This document shows positions 18,568-27,130 of a DNA stretch of 64,000 bases, one piece after another. The position numbers and the translations under genes were made by a program. Source of the stretch: CAIVAT01 sp049317265. Its GTDB lineage: Bacteria > Bacteroidota > Bacteroidia > Bacteroidales > FEN-979. Positions within the stretch are counted from its first letter, which is position 1. Each line of letters begins with the position of its first letter. The stretch covers positions 34,394-98,393 of the forward strand of contig JBMOIP010000012.1 in the NCBI GenBank assembly GCA_049317265.1, in the 5' to 3' direction. The notes beneath the pieces were generated by a model. That model did no database searches. It was not told where the DNA came from and saw only the letters and a program-made list of their open reading frames with translations.

Positions 18568-20358
18568 GTGAAAAATCTCCGTAATTTTTGTATAATTGCC
18601 CATATCGACCATGGCAAATCAACATTGGCCGATCGTCTGTTGCAATGGACAGATACTGTCTCTGAAAGGGATTCCAGGGAACAGGTTCTTGATGATATGG
18701 ACCTGGAACGTGAACGGGGCATTACCATCAAGAGCCACGCCATCCAGATGAACTTCCCTCACAACGGGGAAGAGTATGTGTTAAACCTTATCGACACCCC
18801 GGGCCACGTGGATTTCTCTTATGAAGTATCCCGGGCCATTGCTGCATGTGAAGGAGCCCTGCTGGTGGTAGATGCCACCCAGGGGATCCAGGCACAGACA
18901 ATATCCAATCTTTATCTTGCCATTGACCACAATCTCACCATCATTCCTGTACTGAATAAAATCGACATGGATGCGGCCATGATTGAAGAGGTCAAGGACC
19001 AGATTGTCGACCTGCTGGGATGCGACCACGATGAGATCCTGGCAGTAAGTGCAAAAACAGGTATTGGCATCGACCAGGTGCTGGATGCCATTATTACCAG
19101 GATACCCTGCCCGAAAGGCGATCCTGAAGCACCCCTGCAGGCGTTGATTTTCGACTCGCTCTTCAATCCATTCAGGGGAGTTGTGGCCTATTTCAGGATT
19201 TTTAACGGATCCATCAAAAAAGGCGACCATGTGAAGTTTGTGGCCACCGGGATGGACTATCACGCAGATGAAGTCGGGATCCTTCGCATGAAACAGGAGA
19301 TCAGAAATACGGTTTATGCCGGTGATGTGGGATACATCATCTCCGGAATTAAAAACAGCAAGGAGGTCCAGGTTGGTGATACCATCACCCATGTTAACCG
19401 GCCCTGCACTGAAATCATTGAAGGCTTTATTGGGGTAAAACCGATGGTATTTGCCGGGATTTACCCCACAGATGCCGATGATTATGAAGTATTGCGTGAT
19501 TCGCTGGAAAAACTCCGGCTGAATGATGCCGCCCTCTCCTTTGAACCTGAAGCTTCTGCGGCGCTTGGTTTTGGATTCCGCTGCGGATTCCTTGGATTGC
19601 TTCATATGGAGATCGTCCAGGAACGCCTCGACCGGGAATTCGACATGGATGTGATTACTACGGTTCCCAACGTCTCCTATAAGGTTTATACCACAAAGGG
19701 TGAGATGCTCGATGTTTACAATCCGTCCGGATTGCCTGAACCCAACTACATCAATAAAATCGAGGAGCCGACCATTACCGCCAACATCATAACCAAGTCT
19801 GAATACATCGGCGCCATCATGACCCTGTGCGTGGGTAAACGGGGAATCCTGAAAAATCAGGTTTACCTCACCACCGACCGCATTGAACTTACTGTTGAGT
19901 TACCTCTTGGAGAGATCGTGTTTGACTTCTACGACCGGCTGAAAAGTATCTCGAAAGGCTATGCCTCCTTCGATTATCATCCTTCGGGATGGCAAACCGC
20001 CGACCTGATCAAACTCGACATCCTGCTCAACGGCGAAATCGTGGATGCGCTCTCAGCCCTGATCACCCGGAATAATGCCTACGATTTTGGACGCCGGTTC
20101 TGTGAAAAACTGAAGGAGTTCATCCCCCGTCAACAGTATGATGTTGCTATCCAGGCCGCAATCGGCGCAAAAGTGATCTCACGCGAAACTGTGAAAGCCC
20201 TCAGAAAGGATGTAACAGCCAAGTGCTATGGCGGCGACATCACCCGTAAGCGCAAACTCCTGGAGAAACAAAAGAAAGGGAAAAAGCGGATGCGCCAGAT
20301 CGGAAATGTTGAAGTTCCTCAGAAAGCCTTCCTGGCCGTGCTCAAACTCGATTCCTGA
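18568..20358 (+). CDS. lepA: Elongation factor 4 (LepA)
   Basis: This 596-residue ribosome-bound GTPase, also called EF4, back-translocates or remodels stalled ribosomes. It starts at GTG with MKNLRNFCIIAHIDHGKST, which matches the family's conserved N terminus exactly and so fixes the start. Other motifs are ERGITIKS, DTPGHVDF and NKID. The LepA-specific C-terminal domain ends in the lysine-rich GDITRKRKLLEKQKKGKKRM. The length is that of the family. The TATCTTTG box ends five bases upstream, suggesting a leaderless transcript independent of the surface-protein gene before it. Confidence 0.97.
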   Translation: MKNLRNFCIIAHIDHGKSTLADRLLQWTDTVSERDSREQVLDDMDLERERGITIKSHAIQMNFPHNGEEYVLNLIDTPGHVDFSYEVSRAIAACEGALLVVDATQGIQAQTISNLYLAIDHNLTIIPVLNKIDMDAAMIEEVKDQIVDLLGCDHDEILAVSAKTGIGIDQVLDAIITRIPCPKGDPEAPLQALIFDSLFNPFRGVVAYFRIFNGSIKKGDHVKFVATGMDYHADEVGILRMKQEIRNTVYAGDVGYIISGIKNSKEVQVGDTITHVNRPCTEIIEGFIGVKPMVFAGIYPTDADDYEVLRDSLEKLRLNDAALSFEPEASAALGFGFRCGFLGLLHMEIVQERLDREFDMDVITTVPNVSYKVYTTKGEMLDVYNPSGLPEPNYINKIEEPTITANIITKSEYIGAIMTLCVGKRGILKNQVYLTTDRIELTVELPLGEIVFDFYDRLKSISKGYASFDYHPSGWQTADLIKLDILLNGEIVDALSALITRNNAYDFGRRFCEKLKEFIPRQQYDVAIQAAIGAKVISRETVKALRKDVTAKCYGGDITRKRKLLEKQKKGKKRMRQIGNVEVPQKAFLAVLKLDS

Positions 20359-20436
20359 TTTATTATTCCAGCCCTGTAACATTTCGGGATTCGTTGCGTC
20401 CTGTGTCCAGTAATGTCTAACCAAATCAATATCTAT

Positions 20437-21336
20437 ATGAAATCCATCATTAGAATATCTCTTATTTTTACTATCATAGCTTTTATAGCAGTCAATGCAA
20501 CTGCGCAAACCGAGAAAAAACACCACGGGTTTAAACATGGTAAACACATGAGTGACAGCACCATGATGAAGGATTTTACCTGTGCCATCGAGAACTTCAA
20601 CATGAGTGAATTTCCCTTTTGCAAAAATAACAGGAAATACAATGGTCATTGGGCAGGTGTTGACCTTGGAATCAGTGGTTATGTTACACCTGATTTCAAC
20701 ATGACCTTTACCCCTGCAAATCCTTACATGAACATGAACACAGCCAGGTCACTTACGGTGAACCTTAACCCTTTCGAACTGAATGTCAACCTCTATAAAA
20801 GTAAATTTGGGTTCACTTCAGGACTTGGTTTCCAGATCAGCAACTACTATTTTACCGAAAATTATGTGATGCTGCAGGACTCATCCGCACTGGTTGCCTA
20901 CAAAGTCCAGGATCAGCAGGGGAATGCAGTTACAATGAAAGTGAACAAGCTGGTGGTTTCATACCTCACGCTGCCTCTCTTCTTTGAATACCAAACCAAC
21001 CCATACCGCAGAATCAGCAGTTTCCATGCATCCATTGGCGTGATTGGCGGCTTACGGATCGGTTCATATACCAAGCAGACCTACGACAATAAAGGAGGCT
21101 CGTACAACCTGGTGGATGAACAAGGGAATAAAGTCGCAACTTTTGATGTGGAACATCATTCTGTAAATGACCGTGGCGCCTACCATCTGAGCCCGTTCAA
21201 ACTGGATGCGTCTGTTCGGATCGGCTGGTCGCACATCAACTTGTTCGGCACCTATTCGCTGACAAAAATGTTTCAGAAAAACCAGGGACCGGAACTCTAT
21301 CCATTCACGGTCGGCCTTACGCTGTTAGGCTGGTAA
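20437..21336 (+). CDS. Predicted outer-membrane beta-barrel protein
   Basis: The 299-residue product starts with a signal peptide (MKSIIRISLIFTIIAFIAVNATAQ) if the ATG at 20437 is used; the ATG at 20413 would add eight polar residues ahead of it. A short His/Lys-rich stretch follows. The rest alternates polar and hydrophobic residues in strand-like blocks and ends GLTLLGW with a terminal aromatic residue, as many outer-membrane barrels do. I do not recognise a specific family. It stands alone between lepA and a strong bidirectional hairpin. Confidence 0.7.
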   Translation: MKSIIRISLIFTIIAFIAVNATAQTEKKHHGFKHGKHMSDSTMMKDFTCAIENFNMSEFPFCKNNRKYNGHWAGVDLGISGYVTPDFNMTFTPANPYMNMNTARSLTVNLNPFELNVNLYKSKFGFTSGLGFQISNYYFTENYVMLQDSSALVAYKVQDQQGNAVTMKVNKLVVSYLTLPLFFEYQTNPYRRISSFHASIGVIGGLRIGSYTKQTYDNKGGSYNLVDEQGNKVATFDVEHHSVNDRGAYHLSPFKLDASVRIGWSHINLFGTYSLTKMFQKNQGPELYPFTVGLTLLGW

Positions 21337-21360
21337 CACTGATTTTCAAACGTCAGATTT

Positions 21361-21403
21361 CAAATGGCGTATGACCCTTGATACAATGGTCATACGCCAT
21401 TTG
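21361..21403. terminator. Bidirectional hairpin between convergent genes
   Basis: CAAATGGCGTATGACC (21361-21376) pairs perfectly with GGTCATACGCCATTTG (21388-21403) around an 11-base loop. It sits between the stop of the barrel gene and the stop of the helicase on the other strand. AAATG/CATTT ends give short U-rich edges, and it can serve both strands. Confidence 0.75.
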
Positions 21404-22834
21404 TCATTTAAAAAAGCGCTCTTCAAAATTGATCAGGTATAATTTTCTGGTCGCCCTGGTAACGGCGGTATAAAGCCATCTTTCAAATTCTGTGTTGAGC
21501 ATCTTATCGTTGAGGTATCCCTGGTCAATGAAAACTGTATCCCATTGGCCGCCTTGTGTCTTATGGCAGGTTAACGCATAGGCGAATTTTACCTGGAGTG
21601 CATTAAAATAAGGACTTGCCTTGACTTTTTCCATGCGTTCTCTGCGGTTCGGAACATCCTGGAAATCTGCCAGAACTGCCTGGAATAACCGATTATTGTC
21701 CTGTTGAGGCAGGGCTGCCGATTCCGACATGAGGGTATCCAGGATAATTTTAACATCCAGGTCCTTTTCGTCGGGATAATCAAGAAACCTGATCGTTACA
21801 TCGGCAAACCTGAAACCGTACAACTCCTCAATGGTGCGGATCCTTATGAGTTCGACAATATCGCCGTTTGCAATAAATCCGGCAGTAGACTCTACGGGGA
21901 GCCAGTGATAATTATTTTTAACAACCATGAGGTAGTCCCCTGTCGATATCTCCTCTTCCATGAACAGAATCCTGTTACGGATCTCCCGGTTATAGATATT
22001 GGCCCGCTTATTCGACCTGCATATAACCACATTATTCTCTCTCCGGGATCCTGAATAGGCATGGTTTAACGCCTCTTCAAGAGACTGGCCATTTAACCTG
22101 GTGATATCTTTATACCCATCGAGGGAGAAGACCGGAAACTCAAATTTCTGCACCTGGAGTTGCTGCCTGACCAGCGTTGCATTGACCAGGATACCCGATT
22201 CCCGGGCCTGCCTGACCACCTCGGTCAGCTCAAAGTTATCAATACTGAGATGAAAGGCGCGCTTAAGAAATTCCTGGTCCAATGCCGGGCTGTGATCAAG
22301 CCCAACAGGAGGCAGCTGGGCTCCGTCGCCAATGAACAGCATGCGGCAGTTTTCACCGCTGTAAACAAACTGGAAAAGATCATCAAGGAGATTCCGCGAG
22401 GAGAACAGAGCTCCGTCAGCCGACATGGTGTGCTGTATCATGGAGGCTTCATCAACAATAAAGAGCGTATGCTTGTGGTAATTGACCTGGAGCTTAAGGT
22501 CAATCAGGCCATCCTTGTTGGTCCTGGCAAAATAGATTTTGCGATGAATGGTATTGGCCTCTTTTTTCGTGTAACTGGTCAGCACTTTTGCTGCACGGCC
22601 CGTCGGGGCGAGCAATGAAGTTTTCTTCCCTAATTGCGGCAGGGCATTCACCAGGGCTTTTACCACCGTGGTTTTTCCTGTTCCGGCATAACCTCTCAGG
22701 ATGAACAGGGCATTTGGCTGATTCCAGGAGTGTGTCAGGAATTTAGCAAGTTCCACCAACAACTTGTCCTGACCCTCAGTAGGCTCATACGGGAACTCCT
22801 TACGCAGCATGGCGGTGACCCCGGAAACATCCAT
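21404..22834 (-). CDS. RecD-like superfamily 1 DNA helicase
   Basis: The 476-residue ATPase has Walker A GYAGTGKTT (48-56), motif II FIVDEASMI, motif III LFIGDGAQLPPVG, and late motifs KFAYALTCHKTQGGQWD and YTAVTRATRKLYLI. This is the RecD/UvrD-C arrangement of a 5'-3' superfamily 1B helicase. It lacks the N-terminal extension of RecD2, and no recB or recC is nearby. It probably works alone in DNA repair or replication. It is last of three co-oriented genes (upp, permease, helicase) with an 7-base gap. Confidence 0.9.
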   Translation of the reverse strand: MDVSGVTAMLRKEFPYEPTEGQDKLLVELAKFLTHSWNQPNALFILRGYAGTGKTTVVKALVNALPQLGKKTSLLAPTGRAAKVLTSYTKKEANTIHRKIYFARTNKDGLIDLKLQVNYHKHTLFIVDEASMIQHTMSADGALFSSRNLLDDLFQFVYSGENCRMLFIGDGAQLPPVGLDHSPALDQEFLKRAFHLSIDNFELTEVVRQARESGILVNATLVRQQLQVQKFEFPVFSLDGYKDITRLNGQSLEEALNHAYSGSRRENNVVICRSNKRANIYNREIRNRILFMEEEISTGDYLMVVKNNYHWLPVESTAGFIANGDIVELIRIRTIEELYGFRFADVTIRFLDYPDEKDLDVKIILDTLMSESAALPQQDNNRLFQAVLADFQDVPNRRERMEKVKASPYFNALQVKFAYALTCHKTQGGQWDTVFIDQGYLNDKMLNTEFERWLYTAVTRATRKLYLINFEERFFK

Positions 22835-22841
22835 AAGGTAA

Positions 22842-24086
22842 CTATTCGTAGCGAAGTGATTCGATCGGGTCGAGGTTGGCAGCTTTCCGGGCAGGGATGA
22901 TCCCGCTGATAAGGGCTACGGCAAAGCAAAGCACCACCCCGGTAATAATCCATATCCATGGAACAATGAACGCGCTTCCGATGACAAGTGACATCACATT
23001 TCCAACCAGAATGCCCAGAAGGATACCCAGCATGCCACCCAGCTGTCCGATCACGATCGATTCGACCAGGAACTGGTTCCTGATCACACGTTTCGTGGCT
23101 CCGATGGCCTTTCGGATGCCTATCTCCCGGGTGCGCTCGGTAACGGAAACCAGCATGATGTTCATCAGCCCGATGGCTGCCCCAAGCAGTGTGATAGCTC
23201 CAATGATGGTTGCTGCCCAGGTAACATACTTGATATTTTCGATCAACATTTTGGCAATGTTGTCACTCTTGGTGATCTCAAAGGTGTCTTCAACACCAAC
23301 CGGCACTTTCCTGATGTTCCGCAGGATGGCCGTAGCCTCCCCGGTGGCAGCATCCACCAACTCCGGCCGTTTGGCCATCACATTGATATTAAACGACATA
23401 CTTGGGCGTGGGAAGTTGGTCCGCACATTTGTCACCGGGATAAAACAAGTACGGTCACCGCTGAACCCCATGCTGGAACCTTTTGATTTCAGCACGCCGA
23501 TAATTTTAAATTTCCCCGGTCCAATCGAGATGATCTTCCCCAATGGATCCTCTTTGTTTTTAAACAGGTCGCTCACCAGGGAGGCGCCCAGGATGACCGA
23601 ACTAAATCCGTAATAGACCTCATTGGGAGTAAAGTTCCTGCCGAATTCAACCTCATCACCCGAGGTAATCAGGTAGTTTTCATCAGCACCAATAACTCCT
23701 ACATTCGGGTTGGTTTTATTGACGCCATATTTCACCGTGGCAATTCCTGTAGCACGGGTAAACACCGAGGTGAATGCCGGAAAATCGAACCGGTCCTTGA
23801 ACTCCTGGGCCTGGTTGAACGTGATGGGTTCGTAACGTTTTTCCTTCTGGTTGCTCCCTCCCATATGGATGTTCATCGAACGGTTCCGGATGGTGAGGGT
23901 GTTGGAACCCATCATGGAAAAATTCTGGGTCAGGTAATATTTAATGGAGTCGGTAGCAGTAAGGATTCCCACCAGCGCCATAATTCCGAACGAAATGATC
24001 AGGATGGTCAGAACAGTGCGCAACAGATGGCTTCGGATGGAAACCAGGGAAATATTGATATTCTCAAGAACCAGTGTGTTTTTCAT
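22842..24086 (-). CDS. MacB/FtsX-type ABC transporter permease
   Basis: The 414-residue protein has one N-terminal membrane helix (about 20-42), a large periplasmic MacB_PCD domain (about 45-270) and three C-terminal helices of the FtsX domain (about 285-405). The motif TERTREIGIRKAIGAT lies between the first two of these. MacB-type transporters transmit motion across the membrane to export or release lipoproteins and peptides rather than to pump small solutes. No ATPase gene lies beside it, so the partner must be elsewhere. It lies 8 bases after upp. Confidence 0.92.
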   Translation of the reverse strand: MKNTLVLENINISLVSIRSHLLRTVLTILIISFGIMALVGILTATDSIKYYLTQNFSMMGSNTLTIRNRSMNIHMGGSNQKEKRYEPITFNQAQEFKDRFDFPAFTSVFTRATGIATVKYGVNKTNPNVGVIGADENYLITSGDEVEFGRNFTPNEVYYGFSSVILGASLVSDLFKNKEDPLGKIISIGPGKFKIIGVLKSKGSSMGFSGDRTCFIPVTNVRTNFPRPSMSFNINVMAKRPELVDAATGEATAILRNIRKVPVGVEDTFEITKSDNIAKMLIENIKYVTWAATIIGAITLLGAAIGLMNIMLVSVTERTREIGIRKAIGATKRVIRNQFLVESIVIGQLGGMLGILLGILVGNVMSLVIGSAFIVPWIWIITGVVLCFAVALISGIIPARKAANLDPIESLRYE

Positions 24087-24094
24087 AAAGTTGA

Positions 24095-24745
24095 TCAGTG
24101 TTTTTTCCCGTAAGCAAGGTCGCCGGCATCACCCAGGCCGGGAACAATGTATGACTGTGCAGTCATCTCATCATCCACCGCGCCAACCCATAGCGTGATG
24201 CCATCCCTTGAGATATGCTTTTTTACGTATTCTATTCCTTCAACATTGGCCACTGCAGCCACAATGTGCGTATGCAACGGCTTCCCGTGGGTGATCAGTT
24301 CCTTGTATGCCAAAACCATGGATGAACCGGAGGCCAGCATGGTATCACATAAAATTACAACCTTGTTCTCTATTTCCGTAACGGATGAATACTCGATGTT
24401 GATCGAGAATGTCCCATCTTTGTGATGACGACGGAAGGCGGATATAAAAGCATTTTCCGACTTGTCAAAGAAATTGAGAAATCCCTGGTGAAATGGCAGT
24501 CCGGCCCGGAGGATGGTTGCCAGCACAGGATACTCAATCAGCATCGGAACATTAGCGATACCCAGCGGAGTCACAACTTCCCGTGTTTCGTACGACAATC
24601 CCCTGCTGATCTCATAGGCAAATATTTCACCTAACCGTTGCAGGTTAAGACGAAATCTTAAACTGTCTTTCTGAATGTCCGCATCCCTGAGTTCCGAGAT
24701 AAACTGGTTCAGGATGGAATTGCCTGCTGATAGAACATTGACCAT
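24095..24745 (-). CDS. upp: Uracil phosphoribosyltransferase
   Basis: This 216-residue salvage enzyme converts uracil and PRPP to UMP. The PRPP-binding loop is VVILCDTMLASGSS, and the C-terminal GDAGDLAYG matches the uracil-binding GDAGDR-like signature, with Leu where many homologues have Arg. Length is normal. A TATTTTTG promoter box lies 23 bases upstream. The ABC permease and helicase genes follow with short gaps, probably in one transcript. Confidence 0.93.
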   Translation of the reverse strand: MVNVLSAGNSILNQFISELRDADIQKDSLRFRLNLQRLGEIFAYEISRGLSYETREVVTPLGIANVPMLIEYPVLATILRAGLPFHQGFLNFFDKSENAFISAFRRHHKDGTFSINIEYSSVTEIENKVVILCDTMLASGSSMVLAYKELITHGKPLHTHIVAAVANVEGIEYVKKHISRDGITLWVGAVDDEMTAQSYIVPGLGDAGDLAYGKKH

Positions 24746-24768
24746 GGTTACATTTTTTTACATTATCA

Positions 24769-24776
24769 CAAAAATA
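24769..24776 (-). promoter_or_regulatory. -7 box TATTTTTG for upp
   Basis: TATTTTTG on the minus strand matches TAnnTTTG and ends 23 bases before the upp ATG. It should start the upp-permease-helicase transcript at about 24763. No good -33 element was seen. Confidence 0.45.
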
Positions 24777-24793
24777 GCCATTTTTCTCTATTT

Positions 24794-25723
24794 TCAGTTG
24801 TTGCGGATGAAATAAACCAATTTTTCAACCCACGAAGGAAACCTGCTGAGCCTCGTTGCAGGATAAGGAACTTCCATGGCGCCAAATCCTTTATAGAACC
24901 TTCCAAGGTTGAAATCATTTCCCCCTTCAAAGTCGAGCACCAGGTTCGCCCCTGCATTGGTGGCAATAAAATGATCTATTAATAAAAACATGGCGCCATT
25001 TTCCCGGGCTTCAGGCGCGGAAGCGGCAAAAAGATAATATACCCTGTGGTGGTCAAACAGGAAAAATGCACCTGCAGATAATCCGCCGGTGCTGTTGTTA
25101 ACGCCGAGGATAAACCCCTTCTGCCCGTCAAGGCACATGGATATCAGCCTTTGTAAATTATCATAATGACCCTCCTGAAGTTTCCCCTCCCGGTTCCCGA
25201 AATTCTCACGAAACAGGCCAATAAGTGCTGCAGGTCCGGTATTTTGAGTCAGGGAGAGTCCTGATTCCCTTGATTTCCGGATATTTCTGACAGTGTTTTT
25301 TGAATAGTTGGCAGAAATCTGCTCATACCCGGCAGCCAGTGCCAACTCGTGGTTTTTCCTGGTGGTAATCTCAGCGATGGTGTCAGGACAATCATTCAGC
25401 GAATTCATCTGTATCTCAACAAACCTGAACCTGGAAGGGATGGCACGCATAAAATCGGCTACCAATGACCCAGAGAGCGGATCCCTGGAAAAAACTCCGA
25501 GCTGCTGGGCGAAGAATGGCTGCGCGAGGTAGCGAAGAAACCACCTGCGTTTGTGTGTCAGCGGAAAAACAGCCTTGTAATCATCCAATACCAGCGCATC
25601 CCATGAAGGGCTCACCAGGTCGAGATACCACGAGAATGCATAAACCCTTCGATTGGCTGAACTGCTGATGCAGTCGTCCCAAAGGGTTTTGTCAATCTGT
25701 GGATGCCTGAGATACTTGATCAT
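24794..25723 (-). CDS. GNAT/FemAB-like N-acyltransferase
   Basis: The 309-residue protein resembles the GNAT_acetyltransf_6/FemAB-like group. Evidence is the N-terminal DDCISSSANRRVYAFSWYLD, a central basic helix SANYSKNTVRNIRKSRESG, and the C-terminal LDFEGGNDFNLGRFYKGFGA that holds the acceptor-site fold. Members transfer amino-acyl or acyl groups to peptides, sugars or lipids. The substrate is unknown. It lies seven bases after a polysaccharide deacetylase gene, suggesting joint action on an envelope glycan, which is inference. Confidence 0.8.
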   Translation of the reverse strand: MIKYLRHPQIDKTLWDDCISSSANRRVYAFSWYLDLVSPSWDALVLDDYKAVFPLTHKRRWFLRYLAQPFFAQQLGVFSRDPLSGSLVADFMRAIPSRFRFVEIQMNSLNDCPDTIAEITTRKNHELALAAGYEQISANYSKNTVRNIRKSRESGLSLTQNTGPAALIGLFRENFGNREGKLQEGHYDNLQRLISMCLDGQKGFILGVNNSTGGLSAGAFFLFDHHRVYYLFAASAPEARENGAMFLLIDHFIATNAGANLVLDFEGGNDFNLGRFYKGFGAMEVPYPATRLSRFPSWVEKLVYFIRNN

Positions 25724-25730
25724 ATAAAAA

Positions 25731-27038
25731 TCAGGATGAAGCCAGCTTTACCATCTCCTTGTATACACGCTGCCAGCCCTGCCACCGACCTGCATCGCCA
25801 AGACTTTCATTGTGCCAGAGACTCACGAATTCTCCGTTTACCGATTTGATGAGTTGAATCATTTTTTCAATTTTTTCAAGGCTTTCAACCGGGGTTAGAC
25901 GAAGATAATCCTTCAGCGTTACATCCATGATTGAAACAGGGTGAATCATCATCGACGTCGCTTCATTCCTGGAGAGATCAAAAAAGGGAAAGGGCATGGC
26001 GATGCCGGCCCTGAATCCGGTATGGGAAGCATATCCCATCGAGAAATCATCCGTGATACCGAATTGCAGCAAACACCTGTAGGTTCTAGGAAGTGATAAT
26101 TTAAGAAAATGCTGCCTGCTGATGGTCACATCACGGTCAAGCACTTCACATAAGCCGTCATATTCGTCTTCCAGTTTCAGCAGATGCCTGCCGGACGAAA
26201 GCGAAGGGTGAATTCCGACACCTCCGTGCTGGTCAAGTTCCCTCAGGAGCTGGTGGAACTTTTTGGAAGTGATGGTTACATTGTTGTCATTCATGCCGTA
26301 GTCGGCAAAAAGAATGAAATAGAGCGGAAAGTTGCCGGATGGTTCATGCACCGACCGGATAAAATTGTAGGTATCATAGGGATCGGGTGAGAACCCTGCA
26401 AGGACCTTTACCCGACCGATCACATCGGCCAGGTTCCCCTTCAGCATCGACCTGCCAAATCCTCCCAGGGTCCGGGTGATGGTTCGTCCGCGAAAACACC
26501 AGGCATGGTCGACATCAATGGTCGGCACAAATTGATACCTGCGGGGCGTGAAGGTCATTTCCGGGTAATGCCTCCTTAGTAAACGCTTCAGCATCTCTGC
26601 CCAGGCATGTACCACAGGGATTTCCAGAAATCCGCTCTTCCAGGCAATGCTCTCCGTTGCAGGGAACCGCCCGTAACTATCCCTTTTATGAGAATGATAC
26701 TCCTCGTAACGGCTTACAAGATAAAAGCCTGCTGCAAACGGATCGAATGGCAATGCCGAAGATGGATGCACCGATTTGAATATCAATGGAGTCCCATCCA
26801 AAAAGGAGCACTGGATTTCATGGTATTTCACATCCTGTTCAAAGAGCAGACCGGCAGCTTCAATGGAAATTCCGTCTTCACTCACCTTCCTTGAATAGAT
26901 TATTTTCGGTCCCGGAAAATTGACAAACTCCTCCATTGATGTTGTTAAAAGGAATTCGGTTCCAAGCATCTCCTTCACCATCAGGGTAGCTATATAAACA
27001 ATTCTGGCAGAAATGGAATCTGTAAGGATAAGCAGCAT
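25731..27038 (-). CDS. Polysaccharide deacetylase family protein
   Basis: The 435-residue protein has an N-terminal domain seen ahead of NodB-type deacetylases in Bacteroidota (about 1-165). The deacetylase fold follows: PTIDVDHAW with the metal-binding Asp pair, GIHPSLSS, and RQHFLKLSLPRTYR. It probably removes N-acetyl groups from an envelope polysaccharide. I set the start at 27038 (MLLILTDSISARIVYI), where homologues begin, rather than at 27074. The upstream 12 codons also run toward the divergent dnaX promoter. The GNAT-like gene follows after seven bases. No signal peptide is evident. Confidence 0.85.
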   Translation of the reverse strand: MLLILTDSISARIVYIATLMVKEMLGTEFLLTTSMEEFVNFPGPKIIYSRKVSEDGISIEAAGLLFEQDVKYHEIQCSFLDGTPLIFKSVHPSSALPFDPFAAGFYLVSRYEEYHSHKRDSYGRFPATESIAWKSGFLEIPVVHAWAEMLKRLLRRHYPEMTFTPRRYQFVPTIDVDHAWCFRGRTITRTLGGFGRSMLKGNLADVIGRVKVLAGFSPDPYDTYNFIRSVHEPSGNFPLYFILFADYGMNDNNVTITSKKFHQLLRELDQHGGVGIHPSLSSGRHLLKLEDEYDGLCEVLDRDVTISRQHFLKLSLPRTYRCLLQFGITDDFSMGYASHTGFRAGIAMPFPFFDLSRNEATSMMIHPVSIMDVTLKDYLRLTPVESLEKIEKMIQLIKSVNGEFVSLWHNESLGDAGRWQGWQRVYKEMVKLASS

Positions 27039-27090
27039 AAAAACAGCGTCGATAGTTGCAGCCAAATTACACAAAAAACAAAAACTTTCG

Positions 27091-27098
27091 TACTTTTG
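27091..27098 (+). promoter_or_regulatory. -7 box TACTTTTG for dnaX
   Basis: TACTTTTG matches TAnnTTTG and lies 32 bases before the dnaX ATG. The predicted transcript would run through the PfkB kinase, DMT and CoA-binding genes. No -33 TTTG was found. Confidence 0.5.
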
Positions 27099-27130
27099 AA
27101 TAATATTTAGGAATAGAAACGGACTCGTAA

